Shown here piece by piece: positions 23,825-26,745 of a stretch of DNA of 26,745 nt. The position numbers were made by a program, and so were the translations under genes. The notes below the pieces were generated by a model. That model was not told the origin of the DNA and did no database searches. It saw nothing but the letters and a program-made list of their open reading frames with translations. The first letter of the stretch is position 1; each line of letters begins with the position of its first letter. The DNA is from JAYOEY01 sp038120295 (GTDB taxonomy: Bacteria; Pseudomonadota; Alphaproteobacteria; MPNO01; UBA2964): the NCBI GenBank assembly GCA_038120295.1, contig JAYOLL010000033.1:1-26745 (forward strand), read 5' to 3'.

Positions 23825-23866
23825 ATTCCCGCCCTCCTATTCGTCATTCCCGCCCTCCTATTCGTC
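23825..23866. repeat. Two tandem 21-bp direct repeats
   Basis: A 21-base unit beginning ATTCCCGCCCTCCTATTCGT occurs twice with no gap (23825-23845 and 23846-23866), identically. It abuts the palindromic pair that follows and its end forms part of that palindrome, so it may be a slippage product of the repeat element. Confidence 0.9.
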
Positions 23867-23961
23867 ATGGTCGGCGAAGGCCGACCATCCATGAGTTTTC
23901 TTTTTTAGAGGGGTAAGAACAAAAAGCGTGGATGGTCGTGCCAGGCACGACCATGACGAAT
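23860..23961. repeat. BIME-like pair of inverted palindromic repeats
   Basis: Two palindromes face each other in opposite orientation. The first, at 23867-23888, is ATGGTCGGC-gaag-GCCGACCAT; the second, at 23932-23954, is ATGGTCGTGCC-a-GGCACGACCAT. The outer flanks are also inverted copies: ATTCGTCATGGTCG (23860-23873) and CGACCATGACGAAT (23948-23961). Read from each outer end, both units have the form CGTCATGGTCG, palindrome, CCATCCA, as in REP-type elements abundant in alphaproteobacterial genomes. The 318-base gap from 23739 to 24056 holds these repeats and, at its end, the Shine-Dalgarno of the hydrolase gene; nothing else was seen. Confidence 0.85.
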
Positions 23962-24056
23962 GGCGATGTGGCGACGGAGTGCGTCATCCGGCGAAGCCGC
24001 ACCCCGTTTTGACCTAGGGCAATATCCGCTAGGATTTCCGAAACAGGGAGGGACAT

Positions 24057-25718
24057 ATGGAACCGGGAATCTACAAGGTCGGCGATCTGCGCAGCCGCAA
24101 TTTTCACGGCCACGATCACGAGGCGGAAATCCTGTTCGAGAAGGACGTGCCGGCGACGATGCGCGACGGCGTCGAGCTGATGACCAACGTGTTCCGGCCT
24201 ACAGGAGGTGGCCCCGTCCCGGCAATGATCTTCATGGCGCCCTACGGCAAGGATTCGATGCCGCCGGACGAGCAGTTCCTGCGCATCCGCAATGTCGGCG
24301 TGCTGCCCTTTTCCGAGCTCGCCGGGTGGGAGACGCCCGACCCCGCCTTCTGGGTGCCGAACGGCTACGCGCTGGTCAGCATCGACTGCCGCGCCACCAA
24401 CAGGTCAGGCGGCGCGAAGTTCGAGCATCTGTCGGAGGAGATGGGGCGCGATTTCTTCGATGCCGTCGAATGGACCGCCGCGCAGGAATGGTGCGACGGC
24501 AATGTGGGCTCGAACGGCGTGTCCTACCTCGCCTCGACCCAGTGGCTCGGCGCCTCGACCAACCCGCCGCACCTGAAAGCGATCATGCCGTGGGAGGGGT
24601 TCAACGATTTCTACCGCGACCACGTGTTCCACGGCGGCATGCCGGAAACCGCCTTCTTCAACCAGATCTGGGCGCGCCGCATGAATGCCGAGACCGGCTT
24701 CGTCGCCAAGGGGGCGGAGGCCGAGCGGATCATCGAGGAACAGAAGGCCCGCCCGCTGATAGACGATTTCTGGGAAGGCAAGCGGGTGAAGCTGGAGAAG
24801 ATCGACGTGCCGGCCTTTGTCGTCGCCGGCTGGGCGACCCAGGGTCTGCATGTGCGCGGCGCGATGGAGGGCTGGCGCCGCATCGCCTCGAAAGACAAGT
24901 ATCTATACGGCCACGGGCGCAAGGAGTGGGAGAGCTATTACAACCGCGAGGCGCTGGAGCGCCAGAAACGCTTCTTCGACCGGTACCTGAAGGGGGAGGA
25001 GAACGGGTTCGACGAGGAGAAGCGCGTGCGGATCGAGATCCGCGACCGGTTCTATGACGGGCGGATGCGCGAGTTCGACGATTTCCCCGCGCCGGGGACG
25101 GAATACCGTCCGCTCTACCTCAACGCGGCGGACGGGACGATGGGGGAGGAGAAACCGTCGGCGGAAGCCAGCCTGCGCTACGCGGCGCAGCAGTCGGGCA
25201 GCGATGACAGGGACGAACCCGACCGGGCCGAATGGTCATACCTGTTCACGGAAGACACCGACCTGGCCGGCGGCATGAAGCTGAAACTATGGGTTTCCGC
25301 CGAGGGCGCCGACGACATGGACCTGCATGTGGGGCTGAAGAAGTTCGACCGGCGCGGCAACGAGGTCCCCTTCGCCGATTTCCAGCATATCGAGAACGGG
25401 CTGGTGGCGAGCGGCTGGCTGCGCGTCTCGCACCGCGAGCTGGACGCGGCGATGTCCACCCCCGACCGCCCCTATCTGAAGCACGAAAGGCTGCAGAAAC
25501 TGTCGGACGGGGAGATCGTCGCGGCGGAGGTCGAGATCCTGCCGTCGGCCACCGGCTTCCGCGCCGGCGAGCGGCTGGTACTGATCGTGCAGGGCTACGA
25601 CATCGTCGATTACATCGCCCGATTCAAGCACACCGACACGGTGAACGCGGGCACGCATGTGGTGCATGCGGGGGGTGCGTACGACTCGCATTTGCTGGTG
25701 CCGTTGCTGCCGGGGTGA
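24057..25718 (+). CDS. CocE/NonD family hydrolase (X-Pro dipeptidyl-peptidase-like)
   Basis: A 553-residue alpha/beta hydrolase with a C-terminal jelly-roll domain (about 330-550), as in cocaine esterase and related acyl hydrolases. The N-terminal VPATMRDGVELMTNVFRP, the nucleophile elbow NGVSYLAS with S156, and the catalytic-histidine block GHGRKEWE (H286) are clear. Where the family usually has a W-x-D-x-GLH acid motif, this protein reads GWATQGLH (about 258-265), so the expected catalytic aspartate appears replaced by Thr261. It may use another acid, or be altered in activity. The ATG at 24057 follows GGGAGGG at ideal spacing. It has no obvious operon partner. Confidence 0.92.
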   Translation: MEPGIYKVGDLRSRNFHGHDHEAEILFEKDVPATMRDGVELMTNVFRPTGGGPVPAMIFMAPYGKDSMPPDEQFLRIRNVGVLPFSELAGWETPDPAFWVPNGYALVSIDCRATNRSGGAKFEHLSEEMGRDFFDAVEWTAAQEWCDGNVGSNGVSYLASTQWLGASTNPPHLKAIMPWEGFNDFYRDHVFHGGMPETAFFNQIWARRMNAETGFVAKGAEAERIIEEQKARPLIDDFWEGKRVKLEKIDVPAFVVAGWATQGLHVRGAMEGWRRIASKDKYLYGHGRKEWESYYNREALERQKRFFDRYLKGEENGFDEEKRVRIEIRDRFYDGRMREFDDFPAPGTEYRPLYLNAADGTMGEEKPSAEASLRYAAQQSGSDDRDEPDRAEWSYLFTEDTDLAGGMKLKLWVSAEGADDMDLHVGLKKFDRRGNEVPFADFQHIENGLVASGWLRVSHRELDAAMSTPDRPYLKHERLQKLSDGEIVAAEVEILPSATGFRAGERLVLIVQGYDIVDYIARFKHTDTVNAGTHVVHAGGAYDSHLLVPLLPG

Positions 25719-26020
25719 AGCGCAAACGCCAGAGCGACGAGCCACATCGATAAGAGATAAAAAATGGTGTCACGTGGCAGCCGATGCGCTTCTACCGTTG
25801 CAATTGCGGCCCCGTTGCCGCTTGGACGGGCGAATCGGATACCGGAAACAATTTAATACGTTAATCAATGTTTTTGTCCGATATGGCAGTGGAGAGGAAA
25901 TAGTAATTAAAAACAACAGGTTATGGCGGATAAAAAATTGTAACCGTGGACAAAAACAGGATATGACATTTTCGTTTTGTCCGGCCAAACTGTATCTCTC
26001 TAAAATGAGAGAGGTGGAAC
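25719..26020. other. AT-rich 302-bp intergenic region, probable island junction
   Basis: Base composition changes abruptly from GC-rich coding sequence to an AT-rich stretch from about 25840 onwards. It contains an 11-base perfect inverted repeat (TGTTTTTGTCC at 25869-25879 and GGACAAAAACA at 25948-25958), a third partial copy TTTTGTCC at 25975-25982, and AACAGG(T/A)TATG twice. A possible promoter is TTGTAA (25938) with TATGAC (25962), 18 bases apart. CTCTCT (25996-26001) can pair with AGAGAG (26008-26013), which overlaps the next gene's ribosome-binding site. No tRNA or clear attachment site was found. Confidence 0.6.
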
Positions 26021-26745
26021 ATGCCTGTTACAGAGGACAGACCTGCGCCATATGCACCGGCTAGCGCCATTCTTGAAATTATAGACCGATATAGGAATCG
26101 TGGGCTTCAAAACCCAATAACGTCTGACGTTTTGAGGCGGGCTGGTGTTACAGACAGCCTTGTACCGAGAACTATGCAAGCGCTGCAGTGCCTAGATCTC
26201 GTAACGGAAGACGGTATGCCCACGCAAGCTTTTGAAGACATTCGGCTTGCACCGGAGTCAGAATTTAAAGCAAGTTTGGAAAAATGGTTGAATCATGCAT
26301 ACGCGGACGTGATCCAGTTTGTTGACCCTGCCACTGATGACGAGGTTCGGATACGGGATGCTTTCCGCACCTATTCGCCGATAGGACAGCAACCAAGAAT
26401 GGTCTCGCTGTTTATGGCGCTATATGCGGGGGCAGGAATAGCACCAGAGCGCGACACCACCCCGCAACGACAAGCACGCACACAGCGCAAAAAACCGAGC
26501 GTAGCGAAAGCCCAAACGCCTACCTCGCGGCAATCGACGCGAGGACAGAATGATTTCTCTAATAGGGGAGAAGTTCCCGCGCCGTTGGCAGGCCTGCTAT
26601 CCACCCTTCCACCAACGGGAGAGGGGTGGACGCAAAAAGAAAGAGAGCGTTTTTTCGCAACCTTTAGCGCTGTTCTTGATTACTGCTTCCCACTTAAAGA
26701 AGAGGACCATTCAAAAGAAACGGTGGCCGAAGAAGAAACGGCCAC
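26021..26745 (+). CDS. DUF5343-type protein (3' truncated by window)
   Basis: The frame is open from ATG 26021 to the end of the window (241 residues plus a partial codon), with GAGGTGG upstream. Residues about 11-140 resemble the DUF5343 domain: an N-terminal helical, winged-helix-like segment (SAILEIIDRYRNRGLQNPIT, then VLRRAGVTDSLVPRTMQALQCLDLVTEDG), followed by PTQAFEDIRLAPESEF and a helical part. A basic, Gln/Thr/Arg-rich linker (about 145-185) follows. Then comes a conserved-looking module GLLSTLPPTGEGWTQKERERFFATFSAVLDY (about 191-221), then an acidic tail. Codon use is much richer in A/T than in all other genes here, suggesting recent transfer. Related proteins often occur in phages and mobile or defence islands. 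Function is unknown; DNA binding is an inference. Confidence 0.75.
   Translation, partial: MPVTEDRPAPYAPASAILEIIDRYRNRGLQNPITSDVLRRAGVTDSLVPRTMQALQCLDLVTEDGMPTQAFEDIRLAPESEFKASLEKWLNHAYADVIQFVDPATDDEVRIRDAFRTYSPIGQQPRMVSLFMALYAGAGIAPERDTTPQRQARTQRKKPSVAKAQTPTSRQSTRGQNDFSNRGEVPAPLAGLLSTLPPTGEGWTQKERERFFATFSAVLDYCFPLKEEDHSKETVAEEETA

Noticed and set aside
23825..23961. Possible CRISPR array
   Set aside because: The 21-base repeats are directly adjacent with no spacer, and the rest are palindromes in opposite orientation, which is a REP/BIME pattern.
25657..26064. 135-codon plus-strand frame across the end of the hydrolase gene
   Set aside because: It starts inside the hydrolase gene out of frame, runs through the AT-rich intergenic region and overlaps the start of the DUF5343-like gene. 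No domain or good ribosome-binding site is visible.

Overview
The window looks like a chromosomal segment of an alphaproteobacterium. It is about 60-65% GC by eye. It carries a PAS_7-type PAS/histidine-kinase protein, a TTAA-N7-TTAAC CtrA-type site, a PduO-type adenosyltransferase beside a B12-uptake operon under a cobalamin riboswitch, a TTT-type solute receptor, and palindromic intergenic repeats of a style common in that class. The species cannot be named from the sequence alone. No rRNA, tRNA, insertion sequence or CRISPR array was seen.

Layout. (1) Positions 1-4787, plus strand: a CoA-ester/aromatic-type catabolic operon with the 3' end of an SCP-x-like thiolase, a molybdenum hydroxylase large subunit, a CaiB/BaiF CoA-transferase and an enoyl-CoA hydratase-like protein. 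(2) 4817-6014, minus strand: a secreted Sel1-repeat protein and a cobalamin adenosyltransferase. (3) 6034-12054, plus strand: a complete vitamin B12 import operon made of promoter with embedded palindrome, cobalamin riboswitch, a previously unlisted 40-codon upstream ORF, btuB-like receptor, btuF, btuC, btuD and a dedicated tonB. The last four genes are joined by ATGA overlaps. (4) 12070-14736, minus strand: a membrane-anchored retropepsin-like protease and two tandem, duplicated Pht5/SsuA-fold proteins. (5) 14848-18738: an AEC transporter, a convergent SDR, and a soluble multi-PAS histidine kinase with a CtrA-type site upstream. (6) 18831-21576: an HtrA-type protease, then a Rieske oxygenase fused in an operon with phnN. 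(7) 21705-23738: a TTT-type solute receptor with a clear terminator, and a convergent VOC dioxygenase-like protein. (8) 23825-23961: a tandem repeat and a BIME-like palindrome pair. (9) 24057-25718: a CocE/NonD hydrolase. (10) 25719-26745: an abrupt shift to AT-rich sequence with a DUF5343-type gene running off the window, probably the edge of a mobile island.

The most informative region is the B12 leader (6034-6473). It shows a sigma70-like promoter whose spacer is filled by a 16-bp palindrome, then the aptamer, then an ORF with its own Shine-Dalgarno whose stop codon overlaps the TTG start of btuB. The btuB Shine-Dalgarno lies in the 3' arm of a long hairpin inside that ORF. This suggests that riboswitch control of the receptor works through translational coupling to a leader ORF.
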